Source: Lyophyllum atratum (lineage: Eukaryota > Basidiomycota > Agaricomycetes > Agaricales > Lyophyllaceae). Taken from it: a stretch of DNA of 64,000 bases. Where the stretch lies: the NCBI GenBank assembly GCA_014905825.1, contig JACGCN010000014.1:558001-622000 (forward strand), read 5' to 3'. The notes beneath the pieces were generated by a model. It was not told the origin of the DNA, did not search any database, and saw only the letters and a program-made list of their open reading frames with translations. The number at the start of each line of letters is the position of its first letter. Position 1 is the stretch's first letter. The position numbers were made by a program, and so were the translations under genes. Positions 53,854-64,000 of this stretch are shown piece by piece.

Positions 53854-56800
53854 CGGGGCTGGTTGGTGTAGGAGGGACGTTGGCGGGCTGGGCCTACCTC
53901 CCCTTGGATTCTTTCTTCTCTTTTGGTTCATATTGCTATCTTTCGTATCGGGACATCCACGCACGCACGCTTCTTATATCCGCATACCCCCTGCACATAC
54001 CCACCCGCACAACATCGACTTTTTTAGTACAATGGAACGGAATACTCACACTCGCACTTGCATTCACTCACTTACAGACAGACAACCGCTGCACATGCTA
54101 TCTTTAATCGTATGCACACGTTATAACTCGTAGATATCTCTTATCTCACTATTTAGTGTTTGGTACAAGGAGCTAGTTGGTAATCTTATTCTGTTACACG
54201 CTGGTTATAGCGCACACGCTGATTGATTGGCGCCAATATTGATGATAATTTAAGGATATCCTACCAGTGAACTCTAGTCGTAGGGCGGTGGAGGATGTAG
54301 TAAAGCGGCGACCAGAATGTTGACATGGGATGGAGAGGAGGCCGTGTGTTGGCACAACGCCAGATATTCCACTAATTCTCTCGACAAATGCCATCGCCAT
54401 ATCGTCGATACCACCTCAAAGCCGGTACAGCTGCCGCCGCCAAAAATGGTGCAGTCACCGGTATCCTTGGATCCCCGCCGACCACCGCAACGGCCCTCTG
54501 TCGACATGTCCTCCTCAATGCCCGCTACGCCGGCTGTACGAAGACCAATCGCAGAGTCTTACCGGCACCTCTCAGGCCTCGTTTACTCCGCTTCAGCAGA
54601 GCGGATTATAGACGACTGCGTGGGCAACCAGAGGAGTACTCATACTTCGTTCACGTCCACGCCAGGAACGCCCGTTGGCCAGCCTGAGGTCACCAGACCT
54701 GAATATCCGACGCGAAGTGTTCGTATTCAAGTTGACCATAGACACTCATCCTTGTGGGTCTGAATAGGTCGGCTGAAGGGTACATGATTCATCGGACAAT
54801 AGAACATAAAACTAGATCCGAGTGCCCGAAATTGAAAAAGTGAATAATGATACCGGGAAAGGCGAAGCCGACTCGGATCCAGAGAGGCTGGGATAATTGA
54901 TTGCGGATAGACCGAACGGCAACAAGACATTCCTCAAACTATTGACATGATAGATCATAGTCTCGTCCATGGCGGCATCCAGGGTGCAAAGCAAAGCCAG
55001 AACATCAAAGACCTCGAAGAGGTAGAGATAGATTCTTGATAAGCAGTTTAGTGATCAGCAAGTCTATGATCGGTACAGATAAGATAACAGGTTTCCAAGC
55101 GAGCCATAGTTATGTCGAAGTTCTGTCCTCCCGTCGACCTATAAGTCAGTGCTTCGCACAGCAGCAACGGACATCATTCTGCGCCATATTTTTGCGTCGC
55201 ACTCGAGCTCCAATCGTCCGAAAGTAGAAGTTTCAAGCGAATCCCTCGGCGTGTACGGGCCGTGAATTCTTTCAGATGACGTGGCTTAACTTTTTTCTTT
55301 TGCTGCACCCATACGCTCACAATATACTAATGGCCAACGGCTAGGGACGCACCTGCAATCAATTACTCGATAATATCATCCTCAGTTAAAAGAAATATCA
55401 ATGGGTATCGTCCGATACTGAATTCCGCTGCTGCTTTCTCTCCCCCGCAAACGACAGCACACCCAAATGGCTTCCATGAACAGCCAAAACGAGATGCGAG
55501 GCTTTGCCTCTTGGTCATGGATGACGGCCATAGGGGCCTGCTGCAATATTCATGCGTCCTTCAATTTTTTGGTGAGGTAGCTCAGCCTAGCTTTGCATCA
55601 GCGAACCACATCGGAGGAGTGCCGTCGATACTAGACACGGTGAGTGAAAATTATCCACATTTCAGGAACGTTGGAAGCCACCCCCATCTGCTATAGCTTC
55701 TGGGTACCGTATGTCTTCTATGGGAGACCAAAGGCTCAATCCCCATCTTGAGATTCCTAGCAGGTAGTCGAAACCAAAATCTTGGTTCACGTCTTAACGC
55801 TGAATAAAGAATACCTCCGTTCGAACGTCAGCCTGGTACCAATTGTCAGGAGCGAAGTGTATAATCTATTCTTCTTCGGCCGCAGGAACGAAAAATAACC
55901 TGAGCAGAACTTAATGAATCGCCTGGATCTTCTCTCGAAAGTATGAGGAGATTTCCTCAGGAATTCCCAACAGGTGTTGGTGCACGAAGCAAACGAAGGA
56001 AAATGGGCAGGAATACCAATGCGACTCAGGTGCAGCCAAGTACGATTTTATGTCGTGTGATCCTGCTTATCCATTCATAGGCTCTTCTGTCGGATATCAT
56101 AAGCTTAGTGGAAGACCTCAAAAAGGTTCGGAATTGAGTTCGTGATTTGGCCCTTCTGAAGAATTCATTGACCCCAATGAAAACTCCATTTAGTGCGGCC
56201 TGAGGCTGGCAGCTGTATGGCGTTTTGTAGCGGTGAGTCCTTTAAACCTTTCTCCACATGAAATTTATTGGCGACCCACAATATCTTCGGTTCCAAGTCT
56301 ACGCAGGAGCAATCGTGTCTAGATAACTGGCGTCGTGAAAGACAGATGAAGCCACCACTTAACTGTCTTGTTACAAGTACAAGGGACATGATCTACGTGT
56401 ATCGCCGACCTTGCACTCTGGCCAACTTCGTCTTCGCCTACAACGAGAGGATGAGGTTAACATGTAGCTGTATCCTGATCGTGTGGCTGGCCTGTACTAC
56501 GAACCGGACTGTTCCTAGGAGGCTTGGTGCTCTGGCGATACGCGGTTTCGCGCTCTCGGTGCCGAAGACGATGTACACCAGACACCGATATTTAGGAAGG
56601 CCCAGAAGCTCCCATATGTGAGGCATGGGCTCCGAGGATGCTTGGGATGTGTCTGCAAGAAGCTGTGTAGGTTTGGTATGTTTGCACGGCAGTTCACGGC
56701 CAGAACACGCTTTGGCCGTAGTTGCGCGCCGGTCACATGTTCAACACGGTACAATTCAGCGCAACCTCTAAGCTTTCTCTCTACCACCACATTGCCACCC

Positions 56801-57007
56801 AGAATTCCATTGGACTGTTGAGCGTCATATATTGAAGCTCAAGTCTTACACTCCATCTCCTACGATTTGTATCGCTCTCTCACAAGTCTACGCCACCTTC
56901 GCGACACCCTTTCCCGTTATATTCTACACACCCTTTCAAATCCTGGAGCCGTCTCCCTTCACCTTCAAACCTCACATCTTACTCCCTCTCTGATCCCGCA
57001 ACCCTCT
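53854..57007. other. 3.1-kb stretch without a confident gene
   Basis: The only frame worth naming is 54317-54763 (plus, 148 codons). It includes an SSMPATPAVRRPIAESYRHL segment but no domain or clear start and may be chance. The remainder has frames below 120 codons. The leader of the zinc-finger-like gene lies at the right end; its frame stays open upstream to 56867. Confidence 0.45.
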
Positions 57008-59062
57008 ATGGATCCTCGTTTCCTATATCTTGGTGTCCCTTGGGACAATGAAGTCCCAACAACTTTCACGACATCTCAACCTCTCTTTGCCCATGACGTC
57101 ACGAATACCGTGAAGCCACAGGACGCGACGGCTAGTAGAGGGTGTAATGGTAAAATTCAGCCGGGAGCAGAGTGGGCGGCGGGCTGGCAGGCTGAGCCAC
57201 CCTACGAGGCAGCTTCCAATCACCTCTACGTTTCGAACTCGGCGTACGAACTACACGACGTGGCTCTGCTGCATCCTCGGCATGAACGACACGGCGATGT
57301 TGAAGTGGGTAATGGCATGTTATCTGCCGCATCCACCACTACCCTCTCCCCTTCTCCCCCTTCCAGCATATACCACCCATCCCCCACAGGCAGCGCAGCC
57401 TACCCCTTCTTTCATGATGGGCGTCCCGTGTACCCAGGCAACAGTAATGGAGAATATGCTTCGCATGCAGAAACTGGTTCGCGCATGGCCATGTCAACTG
57501 GCGGACTTGCCCACAACCTTTATTCAAATCATGAACACCAACCACCGCCTTCCGCAAAGGCACTAGGCAAGCGGCGGGAGATTCTAATTGAATCTTCGGA
57601 AGTTCTAGCACCGGACTACTCGTTCGACAATCAGTTGGCCAGCCAAGGAGGAACCGCGCCACACCTCCTTCCATATCCGGTGGACGCCGGCAGTGGCTCA
57701 GTAAGCAATAAAAAGCGCGCAAGGGTTGAAGATGAGAACAGCGAAGATTGTGGGCCGGTGGTCAAGAAATCGAAGCATCTTCCTGGGCCCTCGTCTGCAA
57801 AAAACAAAAAGCCCAACAACACGAGCAACACCCGTAGAGCAGGACACTGTCCTTACTGTGGCATACAGTATGTATCCTTTTTGCCACTCGTCGCTTGCCC
57901 CACCGGTCTGACAGTGAATCTCAGCATTAGCCGGATTCACCGGCTACGCGACCATTTCGGCAAGGGGCGAGACAAAATATGCGAACCTCTATATCGCAAT
58001 GGGAAGGGAGACGTCCGTTACTCCTTGGATCGCTTGACGAAAAAAGAGATCGACGATGCGCGGGATAGCGGGCGCCTTTTCTACGACTCCAATGTTCAGC
58101 CTCCACTGGTAGGGCCTGGGGAGGCTCATAGGCTGAGAAGGGAGGAGAAACAGCTAATGAAGACTAAGCCCTTGCCCAATGACTATCAAGATATATCACC
58201 CCTCTCTATCGAACTCCAAATTTCTCCATCGCTAGGAAGCTACGTCGAAAATGTGGATAGGGATGCCATCGACCAGGGTGGACCATCCAATACTCGCTCA
58301 CGCGCCACCACGCAGACGGGGGTTGGGTTTGGATATCTTTCTCCCCAGGAATACAATAACGCGACTGGCGTATGCGACAACTACAACAAGTTCGATCAAT
58401 ATCTGCATCCCTGGGAGCAGCACCTCCCCAACGTGGACAAACCTGCTGGTTTCAGCGTCTCTCCCAACCAGCTTGAGGCACAGGTTGCCGCAGCACTACA
58501 CACCCTCAACGCTACCGGCATGGAGCACGACGCTGCATACGGCTATCCCCTTCTCAACCCACCAGCTTCTGGCACGGATGGGAGCTTGCCCGACGGCCTG
58601 GCTGCGGACACTTCCGAGTCGTCACAAATCGATCCCGAGTTGATCAGGCCGGCGTTGCCAGACATCCTCGGGTCCCAGGAATTGGAAAATTTCGTTTTCA
58701 ATTTCCGATGCACACCAGACTCGGAGGCACTGCTCGACTTGGATCCAGCGTCCGATCCGCAAAAGTACATCGAAGCGGTGTTGCCCATTATCGACGAGTT
58801 CATCCGTCAGTCGCGCCAACCGTTGACCGAACAACTTTACGACAACGTTGAAGGAGCTGGAGCTGGAGCTGGAGCCGAGGCTGTTGGTGCTGAATCAGCG
58901 ATCATACTTCCCCCTGCAGACGCGCCCACCGGCGACGTGTTGGTCGATTATTCTGCCGAATTTGACCGCATCTTCGGTGTGTTAAATGATAGCCTGGACA
59001 CTGAAGGAGATCACATACCCGCTAGCGACACCTACTCCCATATTCCAGCTTTCTTTACTTGA
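57008..59062 (+). CDS. Zinc-finger-like regulatory protein candidate, 665 aa
   Basis: Two exons: 57008-57867 and 57925-59062. The 57-nt intron (GTATGT...TCTCAG) is a multiple of three without stops, so the unspliced frame is also open. Only the spliced form makes a compact Cys/His unit, HCPYCGIHISRIHRLRDHFG, like a C2H2 finger, preceded by a Lys/Arg-rich stretch (SNKKRARVEDE, VVKKSKHLPGP) that suggests nuclear import. The downstream region is acidic and Pro/Asp-rich, with an (AG)n run encoded by a GGAGCT microsatellite near 58855. It is probably a DNA-binding regulator, but the finger is non-standard. The start could be 56867 (unspliced leader) or 57008; MDPRFLYLGVPW at 57008 looks the better N-terminus. 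Confidence 0.7.
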   Translation: MDPRFLYLGVPWDNEVPTTFTTSQPLFAHDVTNTVKPQDATASRGCNGKIQPGAEWAAGWQAEPPYEAASNHLYVSNSAYELHDVALLHPRHERHGDVEVGNGMLSAASTTTLSPSPPSSIYHPSPTGSAAYPFFHDGRPVYPGNSNGEYASHAETGSRMAMSTGGLAHNLYSNHEHQPPPSAKALGKRREILIESSEVLAPDYSFDNQLASQGGTAPHLLPYPVDAGSGSVSNKKRARVEDENSEDCGPVVKKSKHLPGPSSAKNKKPNNTSNTRRAGHCPYCGIQYVSFLPLVACPTGLTVNLSISRIHRLRDHFGKGRDKICEPLYRNGKGDVRYSLDRLTKKEIDDARDSGRLFYDSNVQPPLVGPGEAHRLRREEKQLMKTKPLPNDYQDISPLSIELQISPSLGSYVENVDRDAIDQGGPSNTRSRATTQTGVGFGYLSPQEYNNATGVCDNYNKFDQYLHPWEQHLPNVDKPAGFSVSPNQLEAQVAAALHTLNATGMEHDAAYGYPLLNPPASGTDGSLPDGLAADTSESSQIDPELIRPALPDILGSQELENFVFNFRCTPDSEALLDLDPASDPQKYIEAVLPIIDEFIRQSRQPLTEQLYDNVEGAGAGAGAEAVGAESAIILPPADAPTGDVLVDYSAEFDRIFGVLNDSLDTEGDHIPASDTYSHIPAFFT

Positions 59063-59205
59063 GTCTGTCTCCCACTGCGTATCGTTGCGACACCTCTGTA
59101 TCACATCCTCTTTCTCCTACCCTCTAGCGATACCTACTCCCATATTCCCGCTTTTTTCACATGCATCTTTCTCCCGCTGTATATCCTTGCTACCCTGTAC
59201 TACTG
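59022..59205. repeat. Imperfect tandem duplication spanning the stop codon of the zinc-finger-like gene
   Basis: The segment from 59022 (ctagcgacacctactcccat) recurs from 59124 with a 102-bp offset and about 80 nt of similarity. The first copy encodes the last residues and stop; the second lies in the 3' UTR. Confidence 0.75.
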
Positions 59206-60367
59206 TTACTCTTGATGTCCTACCAGTCCTGCTTTCCGTGCTCTGCCTACATTGCTATATACCATCACCATTGTCGTCATCCTGCATCAATATATCATTT
59301 TGCTCAATTCTCATTCTAGGGTTAAGTTTTCCAGTCGAGTGTCAATTCCTACGTTCACGCTAGCGCCAAGAAGATGACCATTTTGGCACCGCATCAGCAC
59401 ATTGTAATTTGTTGCTCATATTCGTTTTACAAATGTTGCCAGTAGATGCACAGCGATACTAGAGGGCTCCTTGCCTTGAACACTTGACGTACGAATACTT
59501 CGATATCCCTGGACGATGCAGAAACTAGGAAGGAACCATGTAGATGCAGCCTGCTAATTGCACTAAATCAAGATGTCTACAGACGGGGATTTGAGAATGT
59601 ATGTTCAGGTATCAGCAAATGGCAAGCAACGGGCATCTGAAACTGACTTCAAGAATTGCCAAGAAACGCCTTGTATTATGGCGTCCGACATAGCCGAATC
59701 CATCAGACTCCTGCCCAAGTCAGCGCCATACTAGTGGGTGGGGGGCGAAGCAGGGGTGAAGTAGAAGATCTGGAAGAGGACGGCGCAAGTATGTGTCCGA
59801 AAATGCGACCATGCCATGGATCCAACGATGAGGTCCACCACGTCTTCATATCCACCGGCACGTTTCTGTAGGAAACGAGTTTAGGCAGCGGCGAGGGCGG
59901 TGGGATGAACACTGATCTCAGTGATCTGGCCTACGCATGGCAAGCGGACAAGAGGGGTATGAGGTACACTTGTTGGTAAGCATGTTGGTATTAGAGACCC
60001 AGGCCTTTATGTATGACGCTGATACCAGTAAAGTGCCAGTCTGAATCGAGGGCAACACCTAAGACCCATCAGGGAGTTGCCACACGCATCCGAATTTCCT
60101 CATTTGAGGCGAACGTCGAATCATGTTACAGGTAGTGTAGGTGTACAGGCTTACAATAATGGTATACAAATCTAGTAGATATAGGATGTGAGGATGTACA
60201 GTGATGATGGTATAATGTGGGTGTACAGTGATGATAGTAGAATGTCGATGCAAGTCACGTCCAGTGCGATCCCAGATCCCATAGGTTGAGAGGTCCAGCC
60301 AGCGTTCAACCTTCCGGGCACCGCCACAGCCTTCCTCCTCGTTCACCCAATCACAGAACCGGCGCCG
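59206..60367. other. Intergenic, convergent 3' regions, nothing recognised but a short tandem repeat
   Basis: The zinc-finger-like gene (plus) and the SH3 gene (minus) converge here. No gene is supported; the 27-bp tandem repeat near 60194 is listed separately. Confidence 0.5.
60194..60247. repeat. Two-copy 27-bp tandem repeat
   Basis: TGTACAGTGATGAT starts at 60195 and 60222, each followed by a similar AT-rich tail (ggtataatg / agtagaatg). It lies in the 3' flank of the SH3 gene. Confidence 0.65.
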
Positions 60368-61474
60368 CTACGTTGTGGATGTCGATGCGCCGTCGGAGAC
60401 GAAAGAGGCTGGCGTATGTGCGAGAAATGGGACCACGTGGCCAGGAGGAAACTGGCCAACCTGTCCACTGTAGGCTATCTCTCCGTGCCACCATGTATTG
60501 TCGGGGTCACGCCCCGTAACGCGAATGAGGTGGCCCACGAGGAAGCTCAACCGACGATTAGAGTAGTTGTGTCCGGTGTAGTCGTGGTGGGCGACATACC
60601 ACTCAGGGAGGCTGTCTGCGGCATCGGGGGCAGGAAGGGAAGGTAGTTCAGACGTGTCATCAGTGATCTCGGTACCAGATGCGAAAGGAGCAATGGCGGC
60701 AGTCGAACCTGTTTGAACAGCGGAGGAGGTACTTGAGGAGGTCGAAGCTGATCCAGATGTCGAGGCTTCTGCATTGATATGGTTCGTAGATCTGTATCTG
60801 CCATTGGAACTCTCTGCATTCTCAACCTCGACTAAGTCGCCAGCTGCCACTTGATCGATATCGCTCGGGAGAGACCTGCCAGGCAAGTGCGCGATTGCGC
60901 CGTCCAGGTCGATAATTCCGGTCGAGGCGCTTGCACTCTCAGTAAGGGGTTTTCCTTCGTCGCTGTCGTCCATCCCAGCTACAGCCCCGGGAGCGGAGGA
61001 TGAATTAAAGCGTTGAATCACAGTGAACGCGGCAACGAGCAGCAGTATCGATATTAGGACTAGAGGAAGAGAGATCGCAGAGTAGACAACAGCAAATGCG
61101 CCGGTCGGGATGTACAAGCCGGACGGCCGTGCCGAGCATTCATCAGACCTGGATGACTCGGACGTGAGATTTACTATGGCGATAACCAGCGTCGTGGGTG
61201 TCCGGTCTTGGAGGAGGTTTTTCATTCCGCCGACGGCCTGGCGGAGCTCCGCCACTTCTTGCATGGGACCGCCGATGAGTTCTTTTAAAGTACCGCCGAT
61301 GATTTCTTCCACAGTACCGCCTATGAGAAATCGCTGAGTGCGCTCCCGACAGAACTCCAACGTGGATAGAGCGTGATCCCACAATTCACTCGGCTCGTGG
61401 TCGTAGACGAAGATGCCGCACCGGGCTGCAAATGCCGAAATAATCGTGACGAAGACCCACGCTGCTGGAAGCAT
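60368..61474 (-). CDS. Single-pass membrane protein with C-terminal SH3 domain, 368 aa
   Basis: One exon. The N-terminus is hydrophobic (MLPAAWVFVTIISAFAA), a signal peptide or anchor. A short threefold repeat follows (FLIGGTVEEII, GGTLKELI, GGPMQEV), then an outer-face segment. A clear membrane span (FAVVYSAISLPLVLISILLL) lies near residue 140 and a Ser/Thr-rich cytosolic linker comes after it. The last 60-70 residues form an SH3 domain: YVAHHDYTG for ALYDY, then DPDNTWWHGEI, QVGQFPPGHVVPF. A small exposed domain, one membrane span and a C-terminal SH3 recall fungal Fus1/Sho1-type surface scaffolds, but orthology is not shown. It is transcribed divergently from the multi-span gene at 61698, with 223 bp between starts. 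Confidence 0.85.
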   Translation of the reverse strand: MLPAAWVFVTIISAFAARCGIFVYDHEPSELWDHALSTLEFCRERTQRFLIGGTVEEIIGGTLKELIGGPMQEVAELRQAVGGMKNLLQDRTPTTLVIAIVNLTSESSRSDECSARPSGLYIPTGAFAVVYSAISLPLVLISILLLVAAFTVIQRFNSSSAPGAVAGMDDSDEGKPLTESASASTGIIDLDGAIAHLPGRSLPSDIDQVAAGDLVEVENAESSNGRYRSTNHINAEASTSGSASTSSSTSSAVQTGSTAAIAPFASGTEITDDTSELPSLPAPDAADSLPEWYVAHHDYTGHNYSNRRLSFLVGHLIRVTGRDPDNTWWHGEIAYSGQVGQFPPGHVVPFLAHTPASFVSDGASTSTT

Positions 61475-61697
61475 GGTAATGAGGACCTTGTTGGGCGGGT
61501 GGAGTAGTCTCTGAATGCGGCGAGATGGAGATGGGCAAAGGACAGGTAACTGGGGGCAGTTGGGTGACCGTGACTGATCTCAAATGTGACGACACGCGAT
61601 CCGTGCCAGCCACCTGACCGCGGACTTGTTTATATTCTCTCCGCCCGAGGCTGACCATGTTTCTCCATCCTTGCACCGTTACCACCACCTTCATACA
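61475..61697. promoter_or_regulatory. Short bidirectional promoter region
   Basis: Only 223 bp separate the ATG of the SH3 membrane gene (minus) and that of the multi-span membrane gene (plus), so both must be driven from here. A tttatattctc element at about 61628-61638 could serve the plus-strand gene. Confidence 0.5.
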
Positions 61698-63528
61698 ATG
61701 ATCTCTTCATTCAGCATCCTCGCCTCTGCCTCTGTTGCTCCTCTCCGCTTTGCCTACTGGCTAGCCATCCGCTGTATACGGTCTCTCCGTGCGGAGCATG
61801 CCAAGTTGTGGGCCGAAGCGTTCCCTAAAGCTATTGACGCCCCGACTCCCGCTCCCGTTTGGTCTCCTCCGGCTCCCGTTGCCGTATGGACTCCTCCCGC
61901 TCCCGTTTGGTCTCCTTCGGCTCCCGTCGCTGTTTGGACTCCTACTCCGACCATTCCTGTCCATCCATCCCCCGCCACGACATCCTTGGCCCAGCCATCT
62001 TATAACCTGCCTGACAATATCGGTGTCACTGCAGTGCTTGTCGTGATGGTCATTTTCGCTCTCGCGTTGGGCGCTGTTGTCGCTATCGAGGTATTTTGGT
62101 CACAAGGCAAAGGTTCGAATAATTCCACCAAATCAACAACCCCAGGAGCTGACACTGTAGATATACATGCAGGACCCAATCAAGTGCCTGTCGTCCCGCC
62201 ACCCAACAGAAGACGTGTGACCGGCCCTCCTGTTCATTCTGGCAATGAACAACGAGACCCAGAACACAGCCTACTCTCTTCACTCCCTCCTGACCTCCGC
62301 TCAGGACTTGACACAATTCGCAGTCATTTGCCTTCATGGTCATGGTTCCTGGTCATCCTTCTTTTCGCGTTGCTCATCGTCTCACGCATCGCGACTACAC
62401 GCGGATCATCAGAGGCGGCATTCCACAAGGCCCTACATGAGCAGCGAGTTTCTTCCGAGGCGATTCAACGTTCCATGGAGGCATCATTCCATAAGGCTTT
62501 AGCAGAACAGAGAGAAACTTCAGCAGCGGCTCAGCGGTCTATGGAAGCAGCATTTCACAAGACTGTGCTGGAGCAGCAGAAGTATTGGGGGGAAGTACAT
62601 CGGCTGGCATTGCGAGAGTATCAGAATGCGTTGAAGGTCGCTACTGCGCCCCCAGCAGAACCGCCCCCAATAGGACCGCCCCCAGTAGGACCGCCGCAAG
62701 AATGCAAGAGGGCCGCTGAATCTGTTTGCGTTGCTCATCGCCGATGGGCGAAAATAGCCGCCGGTATCCGGCCGATAGTCCTGGCCATGGCCATCGTGTG
62801 CATTGTAACGCTGCTCCCGCCTATCATGTACCCGCCCCTCAGTGTAGGCATGCATGGTCTCCGTGTTGGTCTCCACGCTCTTTGGAGTCCCCTCGCTATC
62901 GCCATCGTGTATTGGCTTATGTCGCTGCCTATACAAAATCTGATCCATCGCATGCTCTCCATCCCGATGATCCCTTACGCCCGCGAGATATGCTTGTACG
63001 AAACACTCATACCGCTTGCATATTCATACCTCCGCCCCACCCTCGACTTCAATCCCTTGGCCGCCGCGATTTACGATTATGTCATAGTCATGACTTGGAA
63101 GGAACTGATAGTGAGTCCAGTGTTTCCCTCTTACCAATCATCGTATCTGACATTGCATGTGTAGCTCGTCATTGTATTGATCGCCATGATTTATGGCTAT
63201 CGTTACTTGTATCAGGTACACATTTTTCGCGTTCCTAATACCTCATCGATATTAACATCCAGTGGCCTCCACAGGGACCGTCAAGAGCCGAAATGATATC
63301 GGCCTTTGAGTCGAGACAATCAACAATGATGACGGGCTTGGCAACGGATGTTGTTCAAATCCGGGAAGCACTGAGAAATCCCGACGTCCACCTCGCTCAG
63401 CCTGATCATCCGCCCCCGAGTTGTAAGTCATATATTGTCAATAGGTCTTGACTTATGCTGACATTCCTTTTGCAGATATCCAGGCAGCGGGGGAAGGGCC
63501 TTTGATGAATGCTCTGCGGTATCTATAG
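61698..63528 (+). CDS. Unrecognised multi-span membrane protein, 558 aa, 4 exons
   Basis: Exons 61698-63110, 63165-63215, 63263-63422 and 63476-63528 sum to 1,677 nt in phase. Near the N-terminus is a tandem Pro/Trp repeat (APVWSPPAPVAVWTPP and variants, four units). A membrane span (IGVTAVLVVMVIFALALGAV) and a second one (SWFLVILLFALLIVS) follow. Next comes a threefold repeat of about 24 residues (AAFHKALHEQRVSSEAIQRS, EASFHKALAEQRETSAAAQR, EAAFHKTVLEQQKYWGEVH) that should form a coiled coil. Further hydrophobic stretches (IRPIVLAMAIVCIVTLLPPI, LAIAIVYWLMSL, LVIVLIAMIYGYRYL) complete the membrane part. I do not know the family. Divergent from the SH3 membrane protein. Confidence 0.75.
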
Positions 63529-64000
63529 CAGGGCTATGATCGGAAGAGACACAAGAGGTATTCGGTGCGTCTTCTATCCTACTAACTTTGACACAGGTAC
63601 TAACAATGCTTTCTATGTCTGCTAGACGCTTGACAATAGGTCAGGCTCGTCCATGCTCGAGATCCAATCTTGACAAATCCATCCGCCTCTCGTCTGCCTC
63701 TCCGTTCGCCAACACATCGCTGGGGGTCAAGTCGTCGACCATCTTATTGTGGAATTGACCGCTCCGCGTAGCCCCACCGGATCGTGGTGTGCGAGCCAAC
63801 TTTCGTTTTGAGACATCGCAACACAGCTTCCTCGTCGACATTGGAAGTTGCTTTAGACTTCTTTCTTGCATTCTACTTTGGCTTGTTTGTTAGAATGAAG
63901 CCGTGAGTCGCTATCCTCATCTGCCTCCTGTCCTCTCTAATCTCTTCCGCTACCTAGGACTGAACTATCGTCGAGCGTCGCCAGTGTGTGGGTGCTCTAC
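63529..64000. other. Right window edge, nothing recognised
   Basis: About 470 bp after the stop of the multi-span gene. Short frames only; a gene crossing the edge cannot be excluded. Confidence 0.45.

Noticed and set aside
1..64000. tRNA and rRNA genes
   Set aside because: Looked for T-loop-like GGTTCGAATCC patterns and rRNA signatures by eye; none convincing. A covariance-model scan would be needed to exclude them.

Overview
The window looks like nuclear DNA of a mushroom-forming basidiomycete (Agaricomycete-like). The genes are broken by many 45-65 nt GT-AG introns. The families present are fungal: a 1,3-beta-glucan synthase, a velvet regulator, thaumatin-like proteins, a CorA-like protein, an F-box/LRR protein and an SRPK-like kinase. 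The mobile elements (copia, LINE, a tyrosine-recombinase retrotransposon) also fit. No rRNA, tRNA or CRISPR array was recognised. Exon structures were read by eye from splice signals and reading-frame arithmetic; where the exon lengths sum to a whole number of codons this is stated.

Left part (1-18 kb): a copia fragment runs in from the left edge. It is followed by a small hypothetical gene, an APH/kinase-like gene (minus), a 5'-truncated LINE, a tiny secreted-peptide candidate, a SAP-domain protein (minus), a five-exon velvet-domain regulator (minus) and a broken patatin-like phospholipase gene (minus). Several intergenic stretches of 1-2.7 kb show no recognisable gene.

Middle part (18-36 kb): two same-strand thaumatin-like paralogs, both 255 aa, share a 7-nt micro-exon but differ in other introns. 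Next come the 13-exon glucan synthase (1,788 aa, minus), an intronless FAD monooxygenase (plus), an SRPK-like kinase with apparent frameshifts (minus) and a MITE-like inverted-repeat element.

36.7-41.8 kb: a whole tyrosine-recombinase retrotransposon (PAT/Ngaro type) sits on the minus strand. It has the A - ORFs - B-A - B split-direct-repeat layout, with both repeat pairs identical as read by eye. It carries Gag-like, RT/RNase H and recombinase ORFs. The RT palm is internally shortened, the recombinase is frameshifted, and an 18-bp direct repeat flanks the element. This is the most distinctive object in the window.

Right part (42-64 kb): a mitochondrial Mn superoxide dismutase (minus), a CorA-like membrane protein with a +1 slip in a T run (plus), an F-box/LRR protein (minus), a small conserved soluble protein (plus), a 1,015-aa low-complexity protein with a hydrophobic segment at each end (plus), a zinc-finger-like protein (plus), and a divergent pair of membrane proteins, one with an SH3 domain.

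There is no operon-like pathway. Several products bear on the cell wall or surface (glucan synthase, thaumatin-like proteins, SH3 membrane protein) and others on regulation (velvet, kinase, F-box, SAP), but linkage alone does not show that they act together.
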